Both the position numbers and the translations under genes were made by a program. From LW40-45 sp048883105 (GTDB lineage: Archaea > Asgardarchaeota > Lokiarchaeia > Sigyniarchaeales > SOKP01), in contig JBHLQY010000006.1 in NCBI GenBank assembly GCA_048883105.1, positions 1 to 57,159 on the forward strand: a stretch of DNA of 57,159 bases, in the 5' to 3' direction. This document shows, in pieces, positions 25,272 through 34,436 of this stretch; the stretch's first letter is position 1, and each line of letters begins with the position of its first letter. The notes beneath the pieces were generated by a model that was not told the DNA's origin, searched no databases, and saw nothing but the letters and a program-made list of their open reading frames with translations.

Positions 25272-25976
25272 ATGAGAAAAGAAGATATAATAAGGTCTAT
25301 CGATGCTAACTTCCTAAGAGACTCTAATATTCAAAAAACAGACCTAAGTAAAAAACAAAAGATAAATAAATCATTAACGTTTAGTTCAGGAACGACCACT
25401 GTCGGCTTAATATGTAAAGAGGCAGTTATCTTAGGTACTGATAAAAGGGCTACGATGGCATACTTTATTGCTAGTAAAATATCTGAAAAATTATTCAAGA
25501 TCCAAGATCATCTATGGATGACAACTGCGGGATCTGTGGCTGATGCTCAGTATATTATTGACATAATAAGAGCAGAAACAACGATATATCAACTTCAAAA
25601 AGAAAAGCCAGTTCCAATAAAATCAGCCGGAAAAATGTTGTCAAATCTTCTCTATAGATATAAATTATTTCCCTTTCAAGTTGGTCTTATATTAGGAGGC
25701 GTGACCAAAGAGGAAGGTCCTGTATTATTGGATGTTGGTGCTTATGGTTCAATTTTACCAGAAAAATACGTTGCTGTAGGAAGCGGACAGAATTTTTCTT
25801 ATGGAGTGTTAGAAGCTAAGTATAAAGATGGATTATCAGTTGAAGAAGGGAAAAAAATCGTCAAGGCAGCTGTGACATCTTCAATAATTCGAGATATGGC
25901 AAGTGGGAATGGAATTGATATTGTTGTTGTTAAAGAGGAGGGTCCAGCAGAAAAGGAGTTTATTTCAATAAAATAA
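25272..25976 (+). CDS. psmB: 20S proteasome beta subunit
   Basis: 234 aa precursor. The propeptide (1-40) ends FSSG and is followed by the mature N-terminal Thr41 (TTTVGL); Asp57 (TDKRA) and Lys73 correspond to catalytic Asp17 and Lys33. GSVADAQYI and YGVLEAKYKDGLSVEEG are standard. The propeptide is long for archaea. The protease is the degradation chamber of the archaeal proteasome, working with PAN or Cdc48 ATPases. The alpha subunit is not here. Confidence 0.95.
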   Translation: MRKEDIIRSIDANFLRDSNIQKTDLSKKQKINKSLTFSSGTTTVGLICKEAVILGTDKRATMAYFIASKISEKLFKIQDHLWMTTAGSVADAQYIIDIIRAETTIYQLQKEKPVPIKSAGKMLSNLLYRYKLFPFQVGLILGGVTKEEGPVLLDVGAYGSILPEKYVAVGSGQNFSYGVLEAKYKDGLSVEEGKKIVKAAVTSSIIRDMASGNGIDIVVVKEEGPAEKEFISIK

Positions 25977-26229
25977 TGCGGATTCTGCATTCTTAAGAGT
26001 AATCAATAATTTTACTTTGAATTTTATATTCACCCATTATTTTTCCTTTAATAATTTCCCTCACTATTTATTAAGTTTTTTCTTTAAGAATAAAGTTTAA
26101 AAATATAGATTTTTCTAATTTTAATGATTCTAGTAAATTTAATAATAATAGCATATCTTTATAAAGATAAATTACATAATTAAGTCAAAATAGCTGACAT
26201 ATAGATTAATCTTGATTTTGTGAAGAAAT

Positions 26230-26961
26230 TTGAGTCCTCTACGTGTAATCGTTGATTTATCACATAACGAAAAATTAGAAGATTTTCCGGAGTTTTCTTT
26301 AGGTGAAGACGATTACGATGTTGATTATATAGATAAAACTGATACTTTCGATGATTTCGATTTAGAAGACTATGATCTTTTATTTATTGGAAATATTTCT
26401 CATTCAAAAAAAAATAAATCTTCTTTTTTTAGACCAGATGAATTAAAGCAAATAAAAAGATTTGTAGGTGAAGGTGGTGGTTTATTATTAACATCTGGCG
26501 CAGGTGGAGATCAAGATATACCCATGAAACAAGGTTCTATTAGAGTATTATATAAAGTAACAGGAGTTCGAAGGTTTTGGAATGGAACAATATTAGAATT
26601 GGGTACTAATTTCTTAGTTAAAAAAAAAAATGTTTTGATTACTGAATTGTTTTCCCATCCAATTACTAAAGGAATTACGGAATTAGTATTTCCTAATTGT
26701 ACATTTTTTAATTTGGCAGAAGAAGAAGTTGAAGATATAATAGTAACTTCAGAAAAAGCAGAATTTCAATATCACAACGATGATGATATTGACGAAGTAG
26801 GACCGGTGCCTATATGTGTTGTTAGTGAATTCTTTAATGGAAGATGTGTCACGATTGGCTCCTCAGATTGGTTAATTGAAGATAACGACTATGGTTTAGA
26901 CGCAGGGGATAATCTCAAGTTCCTGGAAAATATTATTAAATGGTTATCCTTTGAAATATAA
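26230..26961 (+). CDS. GIFT-like (GldG/IFT52-type, GATase1-like fold) protein
   Basis: 243 aa from TTG 26230 (GTGA upstream). The order is: start SPLRVIVDLSHNEK, a run of acidic residues, YDLLFIGNISHSKKNKSSFFRPDELKQIKRFVGEGGGLLLTSG, and a late strand CVVSEFFNGRCVTIGSSDW. This matches the GIFT/GldG type of class I amidotransferase-like fold, with an element resembling the N-terminal domain of intraflagellar transport protein IFT52. No catalytic Cys at the nucleophile elbow is evident. Very acidic. 14 nt upstream of a radical SAM gene. Identification rests on motif layout and should be tested by structure search. Confidence 0.6.
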   Translation: MSPLRVIVDLSHNEKLEDFPEFSLGEDDYDVDYIDKTDTFDDFDLEDYDLLFIGNISHSKKNKSSFFRPDELKQIKRFVGEGGGLLLTSGAGGDQDIPMKQGSIRVLYKVTGVRRFWNGTILELGTNFLVKKKNVLITELFSHPITKGITELVFPNCTFFNLAEEEVEDIIVTSEKAEFQYHNDDDIDEVGPVPICVVSEFFNGRCVTIGSSDWLIEDNDYGLDAGDNLKFLENIIKWLSFEI

Positions 26962-26975
26962 AAATTTTTTCTACT

Positions 26976-28091
26976 ATGGTTTTTAGAATATTACGTCCAG
27001 ACTCGCATTCAGTTTGGCAAAACGAAGATATCCTTAAACGTTTTTCTAGATATAGAGGTATTTTGGATGGAAAACAAATAGCAAGATATTTAATAGCTAA
27101 AAGCTTAGAATGCAACTTTGATTCCACAACCGATTCTTTAGAGAGTTTAGAGACATTATTAAAAAAAAAATCTATTGAATTTAACGAGTTATTGAAAAAT
27201 ATACCCGAAGAACTTAAAAATCGCGAGATTAAACCAACTTCTTACGTTGAATTGGCTGAAGCCATCGCAAGAAAATATCTTGAGAATTGCATTTTTTGCG
27301 AAAGAAAATGCGGTGTTAATAGAATTCAAGATGAAAAAGGGTATTGCTTATTAACAAAGGACTCCTATGTTTCCTCAGCTTTTTTACATTTTGGAGAAGA
27401 ATCTGTTCTCATTCCATCTGGAACAATTTTTTTTCAATCTTGTAATTTTGGGTGTGTGTTTTGCCAAAATTACGATATCTCTCAAGATTGGAAGGGTAAA
27501 AAAAATATCGAGGATATTGCTCAAAAAGTTGATGGAGAACGATTAGCAGTTATAGCAGAAAGACTGGTTGAAAAAGGAGCATTCAATATAAATTATGTTG
27601 GTGGTGATCCTATACCAAATTTACACACGATTGTTGGTAGTTTAAAATATCAAACATCAAATATTTGTCAGTTATGGAATTCAAATTTTTATTTGACTAA
27701 CGAATCACTGTCATTGATTATTGATTTTATGGATTTTTGGCTACCCGATTTTAAATATGGGAATAATAAATGCGCTGAAAAATATTCTGGTATTAAAAAT
27801 TATTTCGATGTTGTATCTCGTAATCATAAGAGAATACATGACGAGGGTAGTGCCGAAATAATAATTCGCCATCTTGTAATACCGAATCATATTGAATGCT
27901 GTTCTAAACCAATCTTAGATTATGTAGCAAAAGAGATACCCAAATGTGTTGTCAACATTATGGGACAATATAGACCGCAATATAAAGCCCATAAATATAA
28001 AGAAATTAATAGGCATCCCTCAACAAGGGAAATGATGGATGTAAAGAATTACGCTGATGAATTAGGAATATTATATAACCCTGTCTCATGA
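26976..28091 (+). CDS. Radical SAM protein (AmmeMemoRadiSam/PflA-like)
   Basis: 371 aa. The radical SAM cluster motif is SCNFGCVFCQN (Cys156, Cys160, Cys163). N-terminal cysteines CIFCERKCGV (105, 108, 112) and Cys124 may bind a second site, as in the PflA-like activase group with the GYCLL segment. The downstream motif YVGGDPIPNLHTI and LPDFKYGNNKCAEKYSG are typical of that group. Substrate unknown. It appears to be an operon with the GIFT-like gene upstream. Confidence 0.85.
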   Translation: MVFRILRPDSHSVWQNEDILKRFSRYRGILDGKQIARYLIAKSLECNFDSTTDSLESLETLLKKKSIEFNELLKNIPEELKNREIKPTSYVELAEAIARKYLENCIFCERKCGVNRIQDEKGYCLLTKDSYVSSAFLHFGEESVLIPSGTIFFQSCNFGCVFCQNYDISQDWKGKKNIEDIAQKVDGERLAVIAERLVEKGAFNINYVGGDPIPNLHTIVGSLKYQTSNICQLWNSNFYLTNESLSLIIDFMDFWLPDFKYGNNKCAEKYSGIKNYFDVVSRNHKRIHDEGSAEIIIRHLVIPNHIECCSKPILDYVAKEIPKCVVNIMGQYRPQYKAHKYKEINRHPSTREMMDVKNYADELGILYNPVS

Positions 28092-28225
28092 ATCTTTTTA
28101 AGTTTTAATTCTACTATTTAAAAATTGTCATCTTTCAATCTCTTTTTAGAAAAATCTATAAGGAATCTAATATTTTCAATTTTACCTAATTATCAATAAT
28201 AATGTTTAACTTTTATGAATTTATT

Positions 28226-29338
28226 ATGAGCTTTAAATTGGAAGATGTTAAAGGTTTAGGCAAAAAAGCGGAAAATCTTAAGGATGCCGGAATAGATTCA
28301 GTTGAAAACTTAGCAAATGCTAAAGTAGATGATTTAATAAAGATTAAAGGTATTGGTAAGGCGTCTGCCCAAAAATTTATCGATAATGCTAAAAAATTAT
28401 TTGAAAGTAAATCTAGCGAAGAAAAATCCGAAGAAAAGACAGTATCCGGAGAAGTTGATGAAGAAGAGAAGAAAGTCCAAGAAGAACTTAAAAGATTAGA
28501 AGAAAAGAAAAGAAAATTACAGGGAAAAACTGTTGAGAAAAATGATTTCATTCTCGTAATGTTAACTGGTAGAACGCAAAAGGGAAAAATCTTTCAAGTT
28601 TCTTCCGTAGACGACGCAAAGAAAGCTGGTATCTATGATGAGAAGAAGGAACATCTTTATACACCTGAATTTGTAATTGTAGGAAAACCAGGATTCTTAA
28701 ATGAAGGTCTCATGGAAACTATTGAGAATATGAATTATTTTGAAAAAAAATCAGTACGAATTCCACCAATAAAAGCTTTTGGTAAACGAGATCCCGCAAA
28801 AATCGAAAGAATTGGTATTGCTAAATTTAGAAGAATGAATGATGGAAAGATTCCAGAAATCGGACAAGATTTCACAAGAAAAGATGGTCAAAGAGGGACT
28901 GTTACTAATATTTTACAAGGCAGAGTCATAATAGATTATAATCATCCTTTAGCTGGGCAATCTCTTGATTATAACATTGAAGTAATTGATAAAATTGAAG
29001 ATTTTAACGAAAAAATCGAATATTTTATGATATCCAAAGGAATTCCTAAGCAAAATGTTTCAGACTTTAAAATTAATTACAATAAGGAAGTTCAATCAAT
29101 TGAATTTACAATCCCTAAACAGTTTTTATTCCAAAATCTAACATTATTAAAATTTAGTTTAGCAATGGATTTACAAACTCATATGGCAGAAGAAATCAAC
29201 GATATAAAATTTATTGAAATTTACGAAAAAATGCCAATACCAACAACGCCGTCAGAATCGGTTATGAAAAAAGTTGAGGAATATAATAAACAACAAGAAT
29301 CGGAACAAGAAGAAGAACAGTCGGATAATAAAAAATAA
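28226..29338 (+). CDS. Helix-hairpin-helix/FKBP-type prolyl isomerase fusion
   Basis: 370 aa from ATG 28226; an earlier in-frame ATG at 28202 adds eight residues. Domains (from 28202): HhH repeat (about 12-66: VKGLGKKAENL and IKGIGKASAQKFI), a charged linker, an FKBP domain with insert-in-flap (about 115-270; VMLTGR, IPPIKAFGKRDP, GTVTNILQGRVIIDYNHPLAG) and a C-terminal trigger-factor-like domain, then an acidic tail. FKBP-type isomerases assist protein folding. The canonical FDTT pocket is altered to FQVSS, and Tyr of the YTGR motif is Leu, so activity may be weak. Fusion to a DNA-binding-type HhH is unusual. Confidence 0.82.
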   Translation: MSFKLEDVKGLGKKAENLKDAGIDSVENLANAKVDDLIKIKGIGKASAQKFIDNAKKLFESKSSEEKSEEKTVSGEVDEEEKKVQEELKRLEEKKRKLQGKTVEKNDFILVMLTGRTQKGKIFQVSSVDDAKKAGIYDEKKEHLYTPEFVIVGKPGFLNEGLMETIENMNYFEKKSVRIPPIKAFGKRDPAKIERIGIAKFRRMNDGKIPEIGQDFTRKDGQRGTVTNILQGRVIIDYNHPLAGQSLDYNIEVIDKIEDFNEKIEYFMISKGIPKQNVSDFKINYNKEVQSIEFTIPKQFLFQNLTLLKFSLAMDLQTHMAEEINDIKFIEIYEKMPIPTTPSESVMKKVEEYNKQQESEQEEEQSDNKK

Positions 29339-29354
29339 TTATTATAATATATAT

Positions 29355-30323
29355 TCAATTTACTTTAATTCTTGAAACTAATTCTTTCTTTTTCAATTTT
29401 GCTTTTTTATATTCAGCTTTTTTAATTAAATAATCTTCATATTTTAGTTCAAGGTCAGTTTTCTTTTTTGAGGAATTCTTTTTAGTTTTTAAATAGTTGT
29501 TTTTAGCCTTCTTATATGCCCTTTTAGCCTTACGAAATTCTCTCTTTATTTTTTTATATAGTTTGTATTTGTTTTTAATATCACGTCGAGATAATGAGCT
29601 TATATCTTTTATGCCAAGTTCTTTTAATTGCTCTTTAAATTTATCTATAGACTCAAATTTTATGACGTTCATACCTAATTGTTTAGCGGGAATGAGATTT
29701 TTGAGTTTATTGTCAATAAAAATGCAATATTTAGGTTTTGTTTTCAATTTTTTTATTACATGTTTATATTTTTCTAAATCTGGTTTCCTAAGTCCAATTT
29801 CGTTTGATAAAAAGATATGATCAAATAAATTATAAAACCCTTTAAGTTTATTTGATTTTACGTGAACATCAAAGGTATTTGACATTAAACTAACCGTATA
29901 TCCTGCTTTATGTAGTTGGTGGACAATTTCCTCCATATCTATTGATAAATGGGAAAATTTAGAATATAATTGAAACCATAATTCTAAATAATAGTCTACA
30001 TTAACAGTTTTAGGTTGTAAAGCTCCATCATTTTTCTTATGCAGATAATAATATCTCTTAAGAACATTCTCTATAAAATCACGTGATGTGATAATACCAG
30101 CTCCTACTTGCCGAAAAAGTTTTCTATAATAAGAATTATCTGTTCGAGGGATTGCTATATTTAAGTCGTGTTCTATTATATCAAATAGATTCTTAATACT
30201 ATGGGTCGGTTTTATGAGTACCCCTCCAAAATCGAAAATAAAGTGTTCAATTTCATATAATTTAACTTTTTGAAACCCGAATACCTTTCTAATAATATCT
30301 TCTCCTTGGTCTTGAAAGTTCAT
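29355..30323 (-). CDS. HAD-superfamily protein with Lys-rich C-terminal helix
   Basis: 322 aa. HAD motifs: FDFGGVLIKP with nucleophile Asp31, MSNTFD (motif II), RKPDLEKY (Lys of motif III) and FIDNKLKNLIPAKQLGMN (motif IV with IDN). The second Asp of DxD is Gly (DFG), so the general acid is absent as in some HAD sub-families. The C-terminal 90 residues are basic, almost pure Lys/Arg/Glu helix (about 230-322), which could bind nucleic acid or membrane. It is the last gene of the ATP-grasp island, 39 nt after the ATP-grasp gene upstream on the same strand. Confidence 0.78.
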   Translation of the reverse strand: MNFQDQGEDIIRKVFGFQKVKLYEIEHFIFDFGGVLIKPTHSIKNLFDIIEHDLNIAIPRTDNSYYRKLFRQVGAGIITSRDFIENVLKRYYYLHKKNDGALQPKTVNVDYYLELWFQLYSKFSHLSIDMEEIVHQLHKAGYTVSLMSNTFDVHVKSNKLKGFYNLFDHIFLSNEIGLRKPDLEKYKHVIKKLKTKPKYCIFIDNKLKNLIPAKQLGMNVIKFESIDKFKEQLKELGIKDISSLSRRDIKNKYKLYKKIKREFRKAKRAYKKAKNNYLKTKKNSSKKKTDLELKYEDYLIKKAEYKKAKLKKKELVSRIKVN

Positions 30324-30362
30324 TAGTATTTTAAACTAAATCAATTATGTAATAAATATATT

Positions 30363-31154
30363 TTAAAAATGCTTTTTTAATTTTTTAAATTCTCTCAAAA
30401 TCAGATTTCCAATTTTAGAAACGGGATCTCCTCCACATTTCCAATTTGTAAACTCTGGAAATGATCCAGGATCAACAACAAACAATTTACCTGTATTTTT
30501 TTCTTTAACAATGTCTAAATGTCCGAATAATAGATTATAACTATTTTTCCATTTTAAAATAATTTCTAGTATGTCATTAGGCGTATCTCTTTTTATCATA
30601 TCAGAATGTTCATTTTTTAAAGGAAGTTTTTCTAATGTACATATCTCGTTATTAATAAAATAAACATTATAATGTGTGCCTTCAATAAATTTTTCTAAAT
30701 ATAAAATTTCATTGGATTCTGCTCCAATATCTCTGAAGGTATTTATGATTTTAACGCCTCTGCTTCCAGAACTTGCAATTGGCTTTAAAAGTAATGGAAA
30801 GTCATTTTCTGTGAGGTTGATTATCAACGCTTTTAATGTTCCGTAATAAAAACGTGGATATATTAAACCGGCGTTTTTTATTAATAAATAAGCTTCCAAT
30901 CGGTTTTTGTGTTTATAACTAATTTCTGGATTAGGTATAACTGGTATATTATTTGCCTCGATATAATACCCTGCATAGATAAAAGGTATTTGATGCTTCG
31001 ATTTTAATATGTATAAATCATTCTCAAGTAATGACTCATCTATACATAGATTTTCTTTTGTATAGATTTTAACATTATATCCTTTACTTTCATAAAATAG
31101 TTTTAATTTCCCAGTAAGATATCCTGTTCTTTTAGATAATATTCCTATTTTCAT
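30363..31154 (-). CDS. ATP-grasp protein (RimK/ITPK-like), 1 of 4
   Basis: 263 aa. Carboxylate-amine/phosphotransferase ATP-grasp fold: the ATP-binding beta strand FPLLLKPIASSGSRGVKI (118-135), the adenine-contact segment EILYLEKFIEG and metal ligands in GHLDIV and VVDPGSFPEF. The last motif, D-x-G-x-x-P, suits a grasp ligase or kinase. N-terminal part is a Rossmann-like preATP-grasp domain (KIGILSKRTGYLTG). It lies 13 nt downstream of a second ATP-grasp gene on the same strand, so the two may act together. Reaction unknown. Confidence 0.78.
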   Translation of the reverse strand: MKIGILSKRTGYLTGKLKLFYESKGYNVKIYTKENLCIDESLLENDLYILKSKHQIPFIYAGYYIEANNIPVIPNPEISYKHKNRLEAYLLIKNAGLIYPRFYYGTLKALIINLTENDFPLLLKPIASSGSRGVKIINTFRDIGAESNEILYLEKFIEGTHYNVYFINNEICTLEKLPLKNEHSDMIKRDTPNDILEIILKWKNSYNLLFGHLDIVKEKNTGKLFVVDPGSFPEFTNWKCGGDPVSKIGNLILREFKKLKKHF

Positions 31155-31167
31155 GTTATAATGTTAT

Positions 31168-31995
31168 TTATTGGTTTTTAGCTTGTTCTATTAAAAATTC
31201 CGCAAATATTTTTGGTCCATTTTCAATATAATTAAAATTTGGCATAGAATTTATGTCTGTTAGATAATACGTCCCATCTTTTGATTTTAAAAAGTCTATA
31301 GATGAAGCTTTAAGATCTAGAATTTTTATTGCTTTTAATGCGATTTCTTTTAATTCAGGAATCTCCTGGATTTTTCTTCTGGTTTCCATTTTATTTGGGT
31401 TTACTAAAAATGGAATTTGTTTATAGAAAAATAATGTATCTCCAAAACCATATATTTTATATTCCCATTTACTTTTAACGAATTTCTGGTAATAATAATA
31501 TTGATAATCCTCTTCTCCTCCCTTGACTTCTTTAATCGCTCTCTCATCACTAATCTTTAGATGTCCATTTTTTTTTAAAATTTTTGGCTTAAAAGTATAT
31601 GTTTTTTGGTCAACTATATTCTTTACAATATGATCTTTAAATGGAGCTTGACAAGTTGAGGGAAATAATGAAAAATCGGGCACACAGATGCCGGCATTTC
31701 TTAATAAAATACTATTTAAAAATCTATGCAATGTTAGCCAAATTGCTTTTGAAGGATTAATTACTGGGATTGAGGTTTCGTTTTCAATCATTCGAGCGAG
31801 AGAGACCAATAATTTTCCTTTTCCCTTAACAAAAAATAGATCTTCATCAAATTCTAAATTTTCATTTTTAATTAAGTAAGAATCTTCTACATATAACTTT
31901 ACATTAGATTTAGATTTTAAATATTTTAAAAAATCTGAGATTTTATATTCCAAATGAAATTTATCAATAATAATTCCAATTTTTGGTTTTTTCAT
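31168..31995 (-). CDS. ATP-grasp protein (RimK/ITPK-like), 2 of 4
   Basis: 275 aa. PreATP-grasp domain (PKIGIIIDKFHLEYKISDFLKYL), a hinge with LHRFLNSILLRNAGICVPDFSLF, strand YTFKPKILKKNG, the hydrophobic segment YYYYQKFVKSKWEYKIYGFGD and the C-terminal metal motif YYLTDINSMPNF, where Asp, Asn and Pro fit the D-x-N-x-x-P signature of ATP-grasp enzymes. Pairs with 30363-31154, at a 13-nt gap. Divergently transcribed from the ITPK-like gene at 32210. Confidence 0.78.
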   Translation of the reverse strand: MKKPKIGIIIDKFHLEYKISDFLKYLKSKSNVKLYVEDSYLIKNENLEFDEDLFFVKGKGKLLVSLARMIENETSIPVINPSKAIWLTLHRFLNSILLRNAGICVPDFSLFPSTCQAPFKDHIVKNIVDQKTYTFKPKILKKNGHLKISDERAIKEVKGGEEDYQYYYYQKFVKSKWEYKIYGFGDTLFFYKQIPFLVNPNKMETRRKIQEIPELKEIALKAIKILDLKASSIDFLKSKDGTYYLTDINSMPNFNYIENGPKIFAEFLIEQAKNQ

Positions 31996-32209
31996 GAATA
32001 TCTAAATTTTAATCTGATATTAAATACATGAGATTTATTCGATTTAAATGAATATATAATGATTTATATATCACAATTTAGATAAATTTCATTAAAAATT
32101 TATTTACGTAACCCTGTTAGGCGATTCCCGATATAGATTCCCTATATAAATAATAAATAGATTTATATAGAATGCTTTTTATAAGAAACCAAACTGATGA
32201 GATTTTTTT

Positions 32210-33127
32210 ATGCCTAAAAAAATCATTATTGGTTCCATCTGTAATCGAGATCTCGAAGTTTTTAACGAGATCAAGAGATTTTCTAAGATTAATTATGGAA
32301 TAAAATTTATTAATCTCATAAAAAACGATTCTGCTTTTTCTATCAAATATTTCAAGAAAAAATTGAAGAAATATAATATAGATTTCTTAATTGTTAAATT
32401 ATACTCAGAGGAATCAAATCATAAAGTATACGATGCAATCAAAACATATGCATCTAATATCCCTCGATTGAATAGTGTAAAATCTGTTCAAACATGCGAG
32501 AGCCGCAAAGAAACATTTAAATTAGTAGAGAAAAAATGCAAAAAACTTAATATTCCTAAATCTTTTTACTCGATAAACGACGCATTTGAAGCAGTGTCAA
32601 ATGGAACACCCTTAATTATAAAATTAGATACACATAATATAAGAAATTTATCTAAATACGATCGAATTATTGGTGTCGCGAAATCTAATGATGATTTTAT
32701 TAAGTTAATTAGAGAATATGATGTAGAGAATAATAGTTTATTTTTCCAAGAATACTTAGGAAAACATGATAATGTTTATAAAGTGTATATAATTGATCGT
32801 TATGTACAAACAACTACGTCTCAAAATCTTTTATTGCAACATAAACTTTCCCCTTTAGAATTAGTACACCTTAGAGTACCAATAGAAAAAGAATTTAAAA
32901 GACAAATCTTAAGATTAGGGCGAAAATTTGGTATGACGATCTTTGGTGTTGATTATATCTTGAAAGATGACGCTCCTTATATAGTAGATATTAATGATTT
33001 TCCTGGTTTTAGCAATATTCCCGAGGCCATTAGCATGATATCTGATTATATATATAAATTCTGTCTTGCGAGACAAACTCTTACTAAGCTTCCAATGAGA
33101 CTAAAAGTAAAAACTTATATTATGTAA
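32210..33127 (+). CDS. ITPK-like ATP-grasp protein (inositol-phosphate kinase type), 3 of 4
   Basis: 305 aa. ATP-grasp with an N-terminal domain (PKKIIIGSICNRDLEVFNEI) and the segment PLIIKLDTHN, LFFQEYLGKHDNVYKVYIIDR and the metal motif IVDINDFPGFSNIPEA. The pattern Q-E-Y-x-x-H-x-x-x-x-K-V-Y and D-x-N-x-F-P is typical of inositol 1,3,4-trisphosphate 5/6-kinases (ITPK). The neighbour at 33164 encodes inositol-1-phosphate synthase in convergent orientation. Kinase activity on inositol phosphates is inferred; a ligase reaction cannot be excluded. Confidence 0.72.
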   Translation: MPKKIIIGSICNRDLEVFNEIKRFSKINYGIKFINLIKNDSAFSIKYFKKKLKKYNIDFLIVKLYSEESNHKVYDAIKTYASNIPRLNSVKSVQTCESRKETFKLVEKKCKKLNIPKSFYSINDAFEAVSNGTPLIIKLDTHNIRNLSKYDRIIGVAKSNDDFIKLIREYDVENNSLFFQEYLGKHDNVYKVYIIDRYVQTTTSQNLLLQHKLSPLELVHLRVPIEKEFKRQILRLGRKFGMTIFGVDYILKDDAPYIVDINDFPGFSNIPEAISMISDYIYKFCLARQTLTKLPMRLKVKTYIM

Positions 33128-33163
33128 GAAATAGATAAATAGTAATACTATTAAATTCTTATA

Positions 33164-34255
33164 TTATCGCGATCTTTTTCCTTGGATAAATCTTACAAGG
33201 CGTCGTTTCGCCCTAAAATCTTGGAGCTGTTTTGGAGGGTGCTTCATAAAAAAAGAACTTGCTGAATGTAATATGCCTCCAATCTGTCGATCTTTAGCTA
33301 TTTTTGATATTCGAATACAATCTGCAATAATACCTGCTGAATTATTCCCATCTTCAACAAACATGGTGACATCTACTCTAACAGGAGCGCCTCCAAAAAT
33401 ACGTCCTTCTAATCTCATATATGCTTCTTTTTGATTTTTTAAGAATGGAATATAATCAACAGCAGAAATTTGACATTCAACAGTATCTTTATTTTGTAAC
33501 TTAGCAACGACTGCCTCAGTTTTGGATTGGCGTTTTCCTTCTTCATAAATTAGCTCCCCGTTCGGTTTAGGTGTTAGAAGGTTTAAGAAATCGCTACATC
33601 CACCCCAATCAAGTTGTATTGTTCTATCCAATATCGCCCCACGCATTGGAAAAAGATTTGCTAAGGCTCTATGAATAATTGTTGCACCAACCTGAGATTT
33701 CACATCGTCTCCAATTAAAGAAAGTCTTAATTCTTCTGCTTTTTGGACTATTTCTGGATCTTTCGCAACTTTTGATGGCATTCCACACACAATACAGGCT
33801 CCTGCATCAAGTGCAGCCATTGCATAAAATTTCACAGCTCTATGGGCTCCAGTTGGTAAAAGAATTACAGCGATATCAACACTTCGTTCTCTTATTTCTC
33901 TAGCAATATCAGCTTCTTTTTGGTTATTATCAACAGGCACAATATTTTTTATGTTGCTATCCAAACCATCCATTATAGGACCTTTAATGACAGGAGCATT
34001 TAGAAAATCTGGACGATATAGTTCCATATTACAATTTGGTTCGGCAAATATGGCTTCACTAAGATCTTTTCCAACTTTGTTTGCGTTGACTTCTATGCCC
34101 AACACAAAACTTATATCATTGATGCTATATTGTGTTATTTCTGGTAGAATTCCTATAATTTTATCTGGATTTCTTTTATAGTTTTCGATTCCTTGGACAA
34201 GAGCAGATGCAACATCTCCAATCCCTATCAGACAAACATTAATTTTATTTGTCAT
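33164..34255 (-). CDS. ino1: myo-Inositol-1-phosphate synthase
   Basis: 363 aa, archaeal-type length. Converts glucose-6-phosphate to inositol-1-phosphate with NAD. NAD-binding CLIGIGDVASALVQG (8-22), DVKSQVGATIIHRALA (catalytic Lys segment), LDWGGCSDFLNL and the C-terminal GGILHSASSFFMKHPPKQ are family signatures. Archaea need it for phosphatidylinositol-type ether lipids. Here it stands among ATP-grasp genes resembling inositol-phosphate kinases. Start ATG 34255. Confidence 0.93.
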   Translation of the reverse strand: MTNKINVCLIGIGDVASALVQGIENYKRNPDKIIGILPEITQYSINDISFVLGIEVNANKVGKDLSEAIFAEPNCNMELYRPDFLNAPVIKGPIMDGLDSNIKNIVPVDNNQKEADIAREIRERSVDIAVILLPTGAHRAVKFYAMAALDAGACIVCGMPSKVAKDPEIVQKAEELRLSLIGDDVKSQVGATIIHRALANLFPMRGAILDRTIQLDWGGCSDFLNLLTPKPNGELIYEEGKRQSKTEAVVAKLQNKDTVECQISAVDYIPFLKNQKEAYMRLEGRIFGGAPVRVDVTMFVEDGNNSAGIIADCIRISKIAKDRQIGGILHSASSFFMKHPPKQLQDFRAKRRLVRFIQGKRSR

Positions 34256-34436
34256 GATAATGAGTATAATTAAATTATTATATTTAAATCATTACGAAAT
34301 AAGAATAGAGATTTTTAAATCTTTAAATTAAATAAGAAAAAAAATAAAGAATTAAAGAAGAAAAATAATCATAGATCCGCAAAGAAAATGATGAATTAAT
34401 AATAAAAAAAAAGAATGAGGAAAATGATTTTTAACT

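Noticed and set aside
28213..28551. Minus-strand Ser/Phe-rich frame
   Set aside because: Antisense shadow of the HhH-FKBP gene, which has clear domains.
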